A stretch of DNA of 8,102 nucleotides from JAKLDO01 sp035354435 (lineage in GTDB: Bacteria; UBP6; UBA1177). A model generated the notes under the pieces. The model was not told the origin of the DNA, searched no databases, and worked only from the letters and a program-made list of their open reading frames with translations. Shown in pieces: positions 1-6,188 of this stretch. A program made the translations under genes and the position numbers. Numbering within the stretch: position 1 is the stretch's first letter; each line of letters begins with the position of its first letter. The stretch spans positions 1 through 8,102 of the forward strand of contig DAOQAY010000127.1 of the NCBI GenBank assembly GCA_035354435.1, given 5' to 3'.

Positions 1-1122
1 GAAAAAATACCAGCTAAAAAACGAGAGATATTGATAAATAATTACCTCGCGTTATCTTTCGGACTATTCTCAGATAAAATTAATAAAAGTGATATAAATG
101 AGGATGTTCTAGTTAATAAAGCTTCAGTTTCAACAGCTAGTTCAAAATTGGGGGAAAAAGAAATTGAAGATAGTGAAATATATTTGAGACTCCTTTATTT
201 GAATTTGAAAAGTATTGGAAACGACGATAGTTTTTTATCTTATAATCTATGGTCTGATTGGTTTAAAAATGGATCATTCTCAGCACAAAATATTGAGTCA
301 TTTTTATTATCATCATCTTTTGTTGTTGAAGAAAAAAAAAGTGATCCTTCATGGTATAAACTTTGGTATTGGAGAGATTTAAAAGATGATGAGATAGATA
401 GTGTTTATGAAGAAGTTTTAAAAGATTTGGAAAATGGAAAATACCTGTTTGCTCCTCATGTTCTTCATACAGCTGGAATTCTTTTTGCAAGTTCTAAAAG
501 GGGATTTGTAAAAGAAAGCATTCTGGAATTAAAAGATAAGATGATTGAATACATTAACAAAAATGGAGAAAGATTTGAGTATTTATCGCCGGTTGATTTC
601 TTTTTAGAAACAGAGGAGTGGGGCGGTTTAGGATATGCTTCTAAAGACACGGAAGAGTTTAAAGAAATAAAAAAATTAATATATGAGAAACTTGTGATTG
701 TTGCTGATAAACAAGCAAGAAAATGGGTGCCGGAATTATTTAGAATAATAAAAGAAGAGCCTGATAAGTTTTACAGGATGTTGATCCTTGATGAAGAAAG
801 AAGAGGATATATAAGCATCCCAATACTTAAAAAAGAAGATGCTGAAAGCATATTTAAAATTGTTCTGGACAGTAAAGCTAAAGGTAGGATTTTTCATACC
901 TTAGAAGAAAGGGTAAATAAATTTAATGGAAAACCTGAATTTGAGGAAGAAAGAACATTTTACAAAGAATTAATGAGTAAGGTAAGCTCATATATTGATG
1001 AGAATAAAGGAAAGGTGAGTGCTTATGTTTTAGATGAAATCTGCAAAAAAGAAATAGATAGATTAAAAAGTGAAGAAGCAAAAGAAAGTTCAGCTGTTGT
1101 TGCAAATCCTCAAGATCAATAG
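1..1122 (+). CDS. C-terminal part of an unrecognised protein, 5'-truncated by the window edge
   Basis: The frame is open from base 1 (reading EKIPAKKREIL...) to the TAG at 1120-1122, so the gene starts left of the window. A TTG at 31 could be taken as a start but has no Shine-Dalgarno and the frame continues upstream of it. About 373 residues are visible. They are soluble, helical-looking and rich in Lys, Glu, Ile and Asp, with no membrane segment or signal peptide. Notable stretches are the WYKLWYWRDLKDDEID segment near residue 115 of the visible part, the EEWGGLGY segment near residue 210, and a charged, low-complexity tail. The helical layout reminds me of the region that follows the ATPase core in KAP-type P-loop NTPases, but no Walker motif is visible, so this is only a guess. 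Base composition is much more AT-rich than the export operon, which fits an accessory gene. It converges on the RhuM gene. The reading frame is certain; the function is unknown. Confidence 0.8.
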   Translation, partial: EKIPAKKREILINNYLALSFGLFSDKINKSDINEDVLVNKASVSTASSKLGEKEIEDSEIYLRLLYLNLKSIGNDDSFLSYNLWSDWFKNGSFSAQNIESFLLSSSFVVEEKKSDPSWYKLWYWRDLKDDEIDSVYEEVLKDLENGKYLFAPHVLHTAGILFASSKRGFVKESILELKDKMIEYINKNGERFEYLSPVDFFLETEEWGGLGYASKDTEEFKEIKKLIYEKLVIVADKQARKWVPELFRIIKEEPDKFYRMLILDEERRGYISIPILKKEDAESIFKIVLDSKAKGRIFHTLEERVNKFNGKPEFEEERTFYKELMSKVSSYIDENKGKVSAYVLDEICKKEIDRLKSEEAKESSAVVANPQDQ

Positions 1123-1166
1123 CAGGCTGAAGGCTTGCGTTATCTCAGCCCACGCCCAGCGGGCTG
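1122..1166. other. Two small hairpins after the stop codon of the left-edge gene
   Basis: Bases 1122-1138 can fold into a 6-pair stem with one G-T pair and a 5-base loop. Bases 1146-1151 (CAGCCC) and 1161-1166 (GGGCTG) form a second, GC-rich 6-pair stem with a 9-base loop. Neither is followed by a T-run on either strand, so they are not convincing intrinsic terminators. The second stem is strikingly GC-rich for this AT-rich neighbourhood. Read on the minus strand, it lies about 10 bases after the stop codon of the orphan permease tail at 1177-1221. It may therefore be a leftover of the operon's original 3' end. That is inference. Confidence 0.35.
1134..1142. repeat. Left arm of a 9-base inverted repeat bracketing the RhuM segment
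   Basis: CTTGCGTTA here is the exact reverse complement of TAACGCAAG at 2085-2093, just upstream of the RhuM start codon. The two arms enclose the RhuM gene and the orphan permease tail. Similarity does not extend convincingly beyond nine bases. It could be a remnant of element ends or coincidence. Confidence 0.3.
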
Positions 1167-1167
1167 T

Positions 1168-1206
1168 GACAAATCCCTAAATATACTTTCTGAACCGTTT
1201 CATTGA
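1168..1206. repeat. 39-base direct repeat, copy 1 (orphan copy)
   Basis: Bases 1168-1206 match 2256-2294 in the same orientation at 38 of 39 positions. The one difference is T at 1189 against C at 2277. Copy 2 covers the last codons and stop codon of permease 2 plus nine bases beyond it. Copy 1 has no complete permease gene attached and lies beyond the end of the RhuM gene. The two copies frame a segment of about 1.09 kb. The arrangement resembles attL/attR repeats of elements that integrate into the 3' end of a gene, or the trace of recombination with a related allele. No integrase is visible to decide between them. Confidence 0.85.
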
Positions 1207-1221
1207 GACTGCGAACAGGAT
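1177..1221 (-). pseudogene. Orphan 3' fragment of an ABC-2 permease gene
   Basis: Read on the minus strand, 1221 to 1177 gives ILFAVSMKRFRKYI and a TAG stop. The intact permease 2 ends VIFAISMKRFRKYI with the same TAG, so 11 of 14 residues match. Differences in the upstream codons include synonymous or conservative changes (GCC to GCA, ATA to GTC, AGG to AGA). This pattern suggests descent from a coding sequence, not a random repeat. The fragment begins right at the RhuM stop codon (1224-1226), with no room for the rest of a permease. It is non-functional and marks a recombination or insertion joint. The alternative is that only the 39-base core is homologous and the extra peptide similarity is chance. 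Confidence 0.6.
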
Positions 1222-1223
1222 TT

Positions 1224-2075
1224 TCACAATTTAGGTAAATTTGATAAAATTATTTCCGGTTCAATAGATATTTTTGAAAACGCAAACCATTTCTTTCCAA
1301 GATCTTTGAGTGAAGCACCGACATGGTAGACAGTTTCTTCGTCAATTATTAGAAATCGGTCATGTGATCTTTCAAAAACTTTTATTTCAATGGGTTCATA
1401 CTGTGCGTTGTGCTTTTCAAGGTCGAGCTTTAACTGCCTAGTGAGTTTGGCTGTGTAAATAGTTGTTTTTACACCTGAATTCCGTTTAGAAAGCATTGCG
1501 AGAATCGTTTCATCAATATAGTTGTCAATCAAAATAATAGAAGTCGTTGCTTCTTTGATAAATGAAACAACTTTTTCGTAAGCATCAAAAACCTGACCTT
1601 CAAAGAATATCCCTTCTTTTAAAGGTAATGCTTTCTGAATAATAAGCTCAAATTTTTTGTCATGTTCGGACAATTTCTGCTCGATCTGTTCAATACGATG
1701 ATTCAGTGCATATCCCTTCATTAAATAGTTCTTAAGAACTTGATTCGCCCAGATACGGAATTGTGTTCCTCGACTGGATTTAACACGGTAACCCACTGAA
1801 ATTATTACATCAAGATTGTAGTAATCAACAGCATATGTTTTGCCGTCGGTTGCAGTTGTTGCAAAATTTGCAATAACTGAATTTTTTTCAAGTTCGCCTT
1901 CTTTGAAAATATTTTTTATATGCCTTGATACTGTGGACTTGTCTCTTCTGAAAAGTTCTGACATTTGCTCCAAAGAAAGCCATACAGTTTCACCTTCCAA
2001 TCGCACTTGGAGAGTTGAAATGCCTTCATCGTGTTGATAAATCACGATATTGTCTTTTTCATTTTTTAGTTCCAT
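1224..2075 (-). CDS. RhuM-family DNA-binding protein with a PLD-like C-terminal half
   Basis: Complete 283-residue protein with an ATG start at 2075. Residues about 10-120 match the RhuM (virulence RhuM) pattern: VxLEGETVWLSLEQMSELF, then a helix-turn-helix near 34-56 (RRDKSTVSRHIKNIF), an AVDYYNLDVIISVGYRVKS stretch (82-100) and RGTQFRIWANQVLKNYL (102-118). A coiled-coil-like linker (126-147) follows. The C-terminal part has EGIFFEGQVFDAY (154-166), IILIDNYID (180-188) and SHDRFLIID (237-245), followed by GASLKDLGKKWFAF. That last block looks like one phospholipase-D-type half-site, with H238 and D245 in place but Arg where HKD has Lys. Family knowledge: RhuM proteins are widespread in accessory and pathogenicity regions and their biochemical role is poorly defined. 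DNA binding is inferred from the helix-turn-helix. The gene has its own promoter and sits between two copies of a permease-tail repeat, so it was probably acquired separately from the export operon. Confidence 0.9.
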   Translation of the reverse strand: MELKNEKDNIVIYQHDEGISTLQVRLEGETVWLSLEQMSELFRRDKSTVSRHIKNIFKEGELEKNSVIANFATTATDGKTYAVDYYNLDVIISVGYRVKSSRGTQFRIWANQVLKNYLMKGYALNHRIEQIEQKLSEHDKKFELIIQKALPLKEGIFFEGQVFDAYEKVVSFIKEATTSIILIDNYIDETILAMLSKRNSGVKTTIYTAKLTRQLKLDLEKHNAQYEPIEIKVFERSHDRFLIIDEETVYHVGASLKDLGKKWFAFSKISIEPEIILSNLPKL

Positions 2076-2084
2076 GATTTTCTC

Positions 2085-2093
2085 TAACGCAAG
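2085..2093. repeat. Right arm of a 9-base inverted repeat bracketing the RhuM segment
   Basis: TAACGCAAG, the exact reverse complement of 1134-1142. It lies in the short RhuM leader, 10 bases upstream of the ATG. Confidence 0.3.
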
Positions 2094-2097
2094 TTAA

Positions 2098-2119
2098 ATA
2101 CTGTCAAATATAGCAGTAT
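2098..2119. promoter_or_regulatory. Possible operator over the RhuM promoter
   Basis: ATACTG at 2098-2103 and CAGTAT at 2114-2119 are a perfect 6-base inverted repeat with a 10-base spacer, and the spacer contains the predicted -10 box. A dimeric repressor binding here would block the promoter. Because the gene product has a helix-turn-helix, autoregulation is a reasonable guess, but the sequence shows no direct proof. Confidence 0.35.
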
Positions 2120-2134
2120 ATTTTTTGCCGTCAA
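2107..2134 (-). promoter_or_regulatory. Sigma-70-type promoter for the RhuM gene
   Basis: On the minus strand, TTGACG (2134-2129), a 16-base spacer and TATATT (2112-2107) form a good sigma-70 pair. TGC just before the -10 gives an extended -10. The predicted start of transcription is near 2100, leaving a leader of about 25 bases. The Shine-Dalgarno in that leader is weak (AGAG). The promoter overlaps an inverted repeat. Confidence 0.6.
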
Positions 2135-2143
2135 ATTATTTAA

Positions 2144-2251
2144 GGAAAGATTTATGGGAATAACGATGTCAAAATATTTATGGATGCATTTTGTCAATAC
2201 ACTGATGAACTATTAGAAATGATAAAAGAAGTTGATAAAGACAGGGAATAA
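2144..2251 (+). pseudogene. Orphan 35-codon reading-frame tail, probable gene remnant
   Basis: This frame opens after a stop at 2141-2143 and reads GKIYGNNDVKIFMDAF, then QYTDELLEMIKEVDKDRE and a TAA stop at 2249-2251. Composition and the regular charged helix look like the C-terminus of a real protein. There is no start codon with a ribosome site in this frame; ATG 2180 is internal and has none. A second frame just upstream (2088-2155) has a similar coding look, so a frameshifted remnant is possible. The stop lies four bases before the permease-tail repeat. I do not recognise the protein, and chance in AT-rich DNA is not excluded. Confidence 0.3.
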
Positions 2252-2255
2252 TCCA

Positions 2256-2294
2256 GACAAATCCCTAAATATACTTCCTGAACCGTTTCATTGA
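2256..2294. repeat. 39-base direct repeat, copy 2 (native 3' end of permease 2)
   Basis: This copy contains the final codons (SMKRFRKYI) and TAG stop of permease 2 plus nine bases past the stop. It matches 1168-1206 at 38 of 39 positions. Immediately left of it lie the orphan reading-frame tail and the RhuM region. On the minus strand, AGGGA (2266-2262) and TCCCT (2247-2243) could form a weak 5-pair stem followed by T-rich DNA. That is the only terminator-like structure seen at the operon's end. Confidence 0.85.
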
Positions 2295-3380
2295 TATGGC
2301 GAAGATGACTATTCCTGTGGCAAGCATTGCGGCGAGGCTCTGCCAGATGTCGATGAACTGTGAGCCTTTCAAGAATAAGCCCCTGACAATTATGAGGAAA
2401 TGGGTGAGCGGTATGGCTTGTGCGATATACTGGAACATTACCGGCATGTTCTCAACGGGGAATACAAATCCTGAAAGATAGATGAACGGCATCATTATGA
2501 AAAACATGACTGTCATCATTGCCTGCTGCTGAGTTGACGAGATTGTCGATACAAAAAGCCCAAGCCCGAGCGTGTTGAAAAGGAACAGGAGCGCTCCGCA
2601 GAAAAGGAGAAAAAAGCTCCCTTTGAAAGGTATTCCGAAAAGAAAAATTGCAACAGTAGTGACCAGTGCTACATCAATAAGTCCGATCATGAGGAACGGA
2701 ATGAGCTTTCCGGCAAGTACCGGCGCTTTTTTGATGGGTGTGACTATGAGCTGTTCGATAGTCCCCATCTCTTTTTCACGAACTATCGCCATAGAAGTGA
2801 GCATGACGGTGATTATCATCAGAATGAGTCCCATGATCGCCGGGACCATGAAATTTCGCGTCTTCAGTTCGGGATTGAATAGGAGTCTCTGCTCAAGAGT
2901 GACTTGCGGAATTGTTCTGATGCCCATAACTTCCATTTTGTTAAGCAGTATTTTTGTGCTGTACCTTGCAGTTATCTGAGCGGCGTAATTGAATGTATTT
3001 GTTGCATAATTTGTGTCACTTCCATTGATGATAAGCTGGATGGCAGCACTGTTCCCGCTTTCGATATCGTGTCCGAATCTGGCAGGAATGACAATGGCAC
3101 CTTGAATGACACCTGATTCGAGCAGACCGTCTATTTCACTGCTTTTATCGATATTTACAGTTCTTTCAAAAAATCTTCCCGAAAAATAACGGTCAAGATA
3201 TTCGGCACTTTCCTCGGATCTGTCATTATCGCAGACTGCCATAGGAATTCTTTCCACATCAAAGTTTGCGGCAAATCCAAGAACGATAAGCTGAAGGACA
3301 GGTGCCATGAAAAGAATGACAAACATCTTTCTATCCCGTTTCAACTGAAGAAGTTCTTTCCAGATCATAAATTTGAGCAT
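2265..3380 (-). CDS. ABC-2 type permease 2 (YbhR-like)
   Basis: 371-residue integral inner-membrane protein, last gene of the operon. It has the ABC2_membrane_3 layout: a cytoplasmic N-terminus (WKELLQLKRDRKMF), one membrane helix near 19-38, and a large extracytoplasmic domain of about 135 residues containing the family hallmark MAVCDNDRSEES (47-58). A second helix is near 176-199, followed by the cytoplasmic REKEMGTIEQLIVTP coupling segment (201-215), then helices near 221-250, 255-280, 287-308 and 344-363. A short basic tail follows. It should pair with permease 1 as the membrane channel of the exporter. The start lies 5 bases after the stop of permease 1, and its AGGTG ribosome site overlaps that stop. 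Position and sequence style fit E. coli YbhR. The substrate cannot be told. The 3' end forms part of a 39-base repeat found again at 1168-1206. Confidence 0.92.
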   Translation of the reverse strand: MLKFMIWKELLQLKRDRKMFVILFMAPVLQLIVLGFAANFDVERIPMAVCDNDRSEESAEYLDRYFSGRFFERTVNIDKSSEIDGLLESGVIQGAIVIPARFGHDIESGNSAAIQLIINGSDTNYATNTFNYAAQITARYSTKILLNKMEVMGIRTIPQVTLEQRLLFNPELKTRNFMVPAIMGLILMIITVMLTSMAIVREKEMGTIEQLIVTPIKKAPVLAGKLIPFLMIGLIDVALVTTVAIFLFGIPFKGSFFLLFCGALLFLFNTLGLGLFVSTISSTQQQAMMTVMFFIMMPFIYLSGFVFPVENMPVMFQYIAQAIPLTHFLIIVRGLFLKGSQFIDIWQSLAAMLATGIVIFAISMKRFRKYI

Positions 3381-3385
3381 AACAC

Positions 3386-4510
3386 CTACACCAGTTTAAC
3401 TTTTTTGAGCCTTATTGCTGAAACCCCGAGCATAATTATCGCAAATACAGCAAGAGCGATCAGATCGCCCATACCGCTGTCAAATCCCGAACCTCTCATA
3501 ATTATTCCGCGGAGCAGATTCACAAAATATTTTGCAGGAACGATTGTTGTAATTGCTTGAATTATATAAGGCATTCCGGCGATCGGAAAAATGAATCCTG
3601 ATAGAAGAAGTGCCGGCAGAATGCTTGATAAAGCGGCAATAAAAAAAGCAACCTGCTGAGATGTTGTTACCGTGCTTATCAGAATTCCCTGAGCCAGAGC
3701 GCAGAGAATAAAAAGTGTCGATGAAATGAACAGAAGCAGATATGAGCCTTTCACTTCGACTCCGAATGCCAGATATCCGACAACAAGGATGATCACTGTC
3801 GATAAAAGCGAAATGATGAGATATGGGAGTGTTTTGCCAATAATTACGCTGGTTGCTGAAAGTGGAGAAACAAGAAGCTGTTCCATTGTTCCTTTTTCCC
3901 TTTCTCTGACAACGGAAAGTGATGTCGAAATGGCACCTGTTATCATCAGAATGAACACAATCAGCCCTGCGACAAGGAAAAGGCTCGATTTCAACTCGGG
4001 ATTATACCATATCCTCGGTTCAATATTTATCGGAGGTTCAATTTTTCTACCATATTTTGAAACAAAGGCGGTAATTGTCTTTTGCGAATAACTGTTAGTA
4101 AATGCAGCAATATAGCCCTGAACAATGCTTGCCGTTCTTCCGTCAGCACCGTCGATCATCACCTGAACTGTCCCTTTTTCACCGGCGGCAAGGTGCTCTC
4201 CGAACTTTTCCGGAATTATTATTGCCGCATTCAACGCTCCTGTATCAAGAGAATTGTCAATTTCATTTCTGTTTTCAAACACAATGTCTAGTCTGAAATA
4301 TTCACTTGAAGAAATAGCTGCTACAAAATTGCGCGAAGCATCAGATCTGTCATTATCAAGAACTCCGAGTTTGATATCTTTCACATCAAACGACAGAACA
4401 TATCCGAAAACCAGCAGAAGCATTGCAGGAAAGAATGCAAGCATCAGAAGTGTGCGGGTGTCTCTTCTGATCTGGATAAACTCTTTTTTCATAACAGCTT
4501 TAAGACTCAT
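3386..4510 (-). CDS. ABC-2 type permease 1 (YbhS-like)
   Basis: 374-residue inner-membrane permease, a paralogue of the next gene. The N-terminal MKKEFIQIRRDTRTLLM is followed by a helix at about 21-40 (LLMLAFFPAMLLLVFGYVLS). The periplasmic domain carries LGVLDNDRSDASR (48-60), a partner of the DNDRS motif in permease 2. Further membrane helices fall near 176-199, 222-250, 257-282, 287-311 and 345-366. The VREREKGTMEQLLVSP segment (201-216) after the second helix is the expected contact with the ATPases. The start ATG overlaps the ATPase B stop in an ATGA (4507-4510), with AGAGGA as the ribosome site inside the ATPase B gene, so translation is coupled. Two different permeases and two different ATPases imply a heteromeric transporter. 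Confidence 0.92.
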   Translation of the reverse strand: MSLKAVMKKEFIQIRRDTRTLLMLAFFPAMLLLVFGYVLSFDVKDIKLGVLDNDRSDASRNFVAAISSSEYFRLDIVFENRNEIDNSLDTGALNAAIIIPEKFGEHLAAGEKGTVQVMIDGADGRTASIVQGYIAAFTNSYSQKTITAFVSKYGRKIEPPINIEPRIWYNPELKSSLFLVAGLIVFILMITGAISTSLSVVREREKGTMEQLLVSPLSATSVIIGKTLPYLIISLLSTVIILVVGYLAFGVEVKGSYLLLFISSTLFILCALAQGILISTVTTSQQVAFFIAALSSILPALLLSGFIFPIAGMPYIIQAITTIVPAKYFVNLLRGIIMRGSGFDSGMGDLIALAVFAIIMLGVSAIRLKKVKLV

Positions 4511-5271
4511 TTTCCTCTAGTAGCCAGATAAATAAAAACATCTTCAAGAGTCGGTTCGGTATCTGCATATTTTTTATCATTTCTTTTAAGCATTTTTTTA
4601 AGTTCCGCCGGAGTATCATCAGCGACGATATCACCGTCCACAATGAACGATATCCTGTGACAGAACTCTGCTTCATCAAGAAAGTGCGTGGTTACAAAAA
4701 CAGTAGTTCCTGCAACTGACAGATCATTGATGATATTCCAGAAATTGCGTCGCTGGACCGGATCAACACCTGCTGTGGGTTCATCAAGAAAAATGATCTC
4801 AGGTTCATGGATCATCGCACAACCGAGGGCGAGCCTCTGCTGGAAACCTCTCGGAAGTGATCCTGACGGAGTATCTGCAACTTCTGAAAGTGAAAGAATA
4901 TCAATAACTTCCGCTATCCTTTTTTTAAGTTTACCTTTTCCGAGACCGTATATTCCGCCGAAAAAATAGAGATTCTCCCTGACCGACAGCTCTTCATAAA
5001 GTGAAAATTTCTGACACATGTAACCGATATGCTTTTTTACTTCCTCAGGATTTTTCCCCACATTGAATCCGGCAACTTCAGCTGTTCCGCCATCAGGCTC
5101 AAGAAGACCGCAAAGCATTTTTATTGTTGTCGATTTCCCTGCACCGTTTGCACCGAGAAAGCCGTATATCTCACCTTTATTTACATGAAATGAAATTGAT
5201 TTTACCGCCTTGAATGAACCGAAATGCTTTTCAAGTTCCGCAACGGTTATTATTTTTACAGGTTCAGTCAT
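4507..5271 (-). CDS. ABC transporter ATPase B (YbhF C-terminal-half type)
   Basis: 254-residue cytoplasmic ATPase. Walker A is GANGAGKST (40-48), the Q-loop glutamine is Q87, Walker B is IIFLDEP (159-165), the D-loop is GVDP (168-171) and the H-switch is H196 in TTHFLDEAE. The signature is LPRGFQQR (139-146) instead of LSGGQ; this degenerate form is familiar from the C-terminal half of YbhF-like proteins. The C-terminal EPTLEDVFIYLA is the usual end of drug and antibiotic exporter ATPases. The gene overlaps ATPase A by 8 bases (5264-5271) and permease 1 by 4. In E. coli the two ATPase halves are one polypeptide; here they are separate genes. Expected role: the nucleotide-binding subunit that supplies the competent ATP site (its own Walker motifs and H196 against the LSGG of ATPase A). 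Confidence 0.94.
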   Translation of the reverse strand: MTEPVKIITVAELEKHFGSFKAVKSISFHVNKGEIYGFLGANGAGKSTTIKMLCGLLEPDGGTAEVAGFNVGKNPEEVKKHIGYMCQKFSLYEELSVRENLYFFGGIYGLGKGKLKKRIAEVIDILSLSEVADTPSGSLPRGFQQRLALGCAMIHEPEIIFLDEPTAGVDPVQRRNFWNIINDLSVAGTTVFVTTHFLDEAEFCHRISFIVDGDIVADDTPAELKKMLKRNDKKYADTEPTLEDVFIYLATRGK

Positions 5272-6187
5272 TTTTTACACCGTTTTCCAGCAGATCAATG
5301 AACACATCTTCAAGTGTCGGCTTTATTTCCCTAATGTTTTCAATATTGACCTTATCTTTAAGAATTACGGATAGATAACTCTGCCCTTCAGTGTTTCTGG
5401 CAACACCGGCGTGAAGTTTATTCCCGAATATCTGGACAGACTTTATATCTGCGGCAGTTTCAATAATTTTTTTAGCTTCATGAACATCGTTTGATGATAT
5501 CTCAAAAAGGTGATCGGGATATTTTGATTTTATTACTGCCGGAGTATCACAGGATATCACAGATCCTTTATTCATGAACGCAATATAGTCACATTTTTCG
5601 GCTTCATCAATATAAGGTGTAGATATTATTATGGAAACTCCTTGAGATGCAATGTTTTTCAAGATCTCCCAGAAATCACGGCGTGCAACAGGATCGACAC
5701 CGTTTGTTGGTTCATCAAGAAAAATTATCTCGGGAGTGTGTATAAGAGTGCAAGTTAGAGCGAGCTTCTGTTTCATTCCGCCCGAAAGCGCTCCTGCCAG
5801 ACGATTCCTGAATTGAAAAAGTCCCATATAATTAAGCAGTTCATCCTTTTTAGGTTTGTAATTCTTAACATTGTGGATACTTGCAAAAAAGTCGATATTC
5901 TCGTCAACGCTCAGATCACCGTAAAGAGAAAATTTCTGCGAAAGATATCCGATCTTCGGAATAAGCTGGTATTTCTGCTTCACTGTATCAAATCCAAGAA
6001 CTGTGCAAGTGCCTGAATCCGGTTTCAAAAGCCCGCAGAAAAGTCTGATGAGCGTTGTCTTTCCTGCTCCGTCAGGACCTATGATCCCGAAAGTAGAACC
6101 TTTTTTCACATCGAAGGAGACGGCATTAAGAGCCTTATTTGCTCCATATAGAAAAAAGGCATTTTTTATTTCAAGAACAGAATCCAT
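5264..6187 (-). CDS. ABC transporter ATPase A (YbhF N-terminal-half type)
   Basis: 307-residue cytoplasmic ATPase. Walker A is GPDGAGKTT (37-45), the Q-loop glutamine is Q84 (YLSQKFSLYGDLSV), the signature LSGGMKQ (134-140) is canonical, Walker B is IIFLDEP (154-160) and the D-loop is GVDP (163-166). The H-switch position reads ISTPYIDEAE, so proline 191 replaces the catalytic-site histidine. Loss of this histidine also occurs, as I recall, in the N-terminal half of YbhF, so it is probably a family trait and not a recent mutation. Residues about 220-285 form an extra C-terminal domain, and the protein ends in KPTLEDVFIDLLENG. The start ATG is one base after the adaptor stop, with AGAGAA as the ribosome site. 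It likely forms a heterodimer with ATPase B in which one of the two ATP sites is degenerate. Confidence 0.94.
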   Translation of the reverse strand: MDSVLEIKNAFFLYGANKALNAVSFDVKKGSTFGIIGPDGAGKTTLIRLFCGLLKPDSGTCTVLGFDTVKQKYQLIPKIGYLSQKFSLYGDLSVDENIDFFASIHNVKNYKPKKDELLNYMGLFQFRNRLAGALSGGMKQKLALTCTLIHTPEIIFLDEPTNGVDPVARRDFWEILKNIASQGVSIIISTPYIDEAEKCDYIAFMNKGSVISCDTPAVIKSKYPDHLFEISSNDVHEAKKIIETAADIKSVQIFGNKLHAGVARNTEGQSYLSVILKDKVNIENIREIKPTLEDVFIDLLENGVKND

Positions 6188-6188
6188 T

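Noticed and set aside
1122..1166. Intrinsic terminator between the left-edge gene and RhuM
   Set aside because: Both stems lack a following T-run on either strand, so I list them only as hairpins.
1134..1170. Possible integron attC-like site after the left-edge gene
   Set aside because: GCGTTA and a GC-rich hairpin are suggestive, but the core reads GTTATCT, not GTTRRRY. No matching RYYYAAC partner lies at attC distance, and no array of cassettes is seen.
2572..2979. 135-codon open frame on the plus strand
   Set aside because: It lies wholly antisense to permease 2, whose motifs and membrane layout are clear. The antisense peptide is Ser-, Arg- and Met-rich with no domain, and it has no ribosome site. 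It is a shadow frame.
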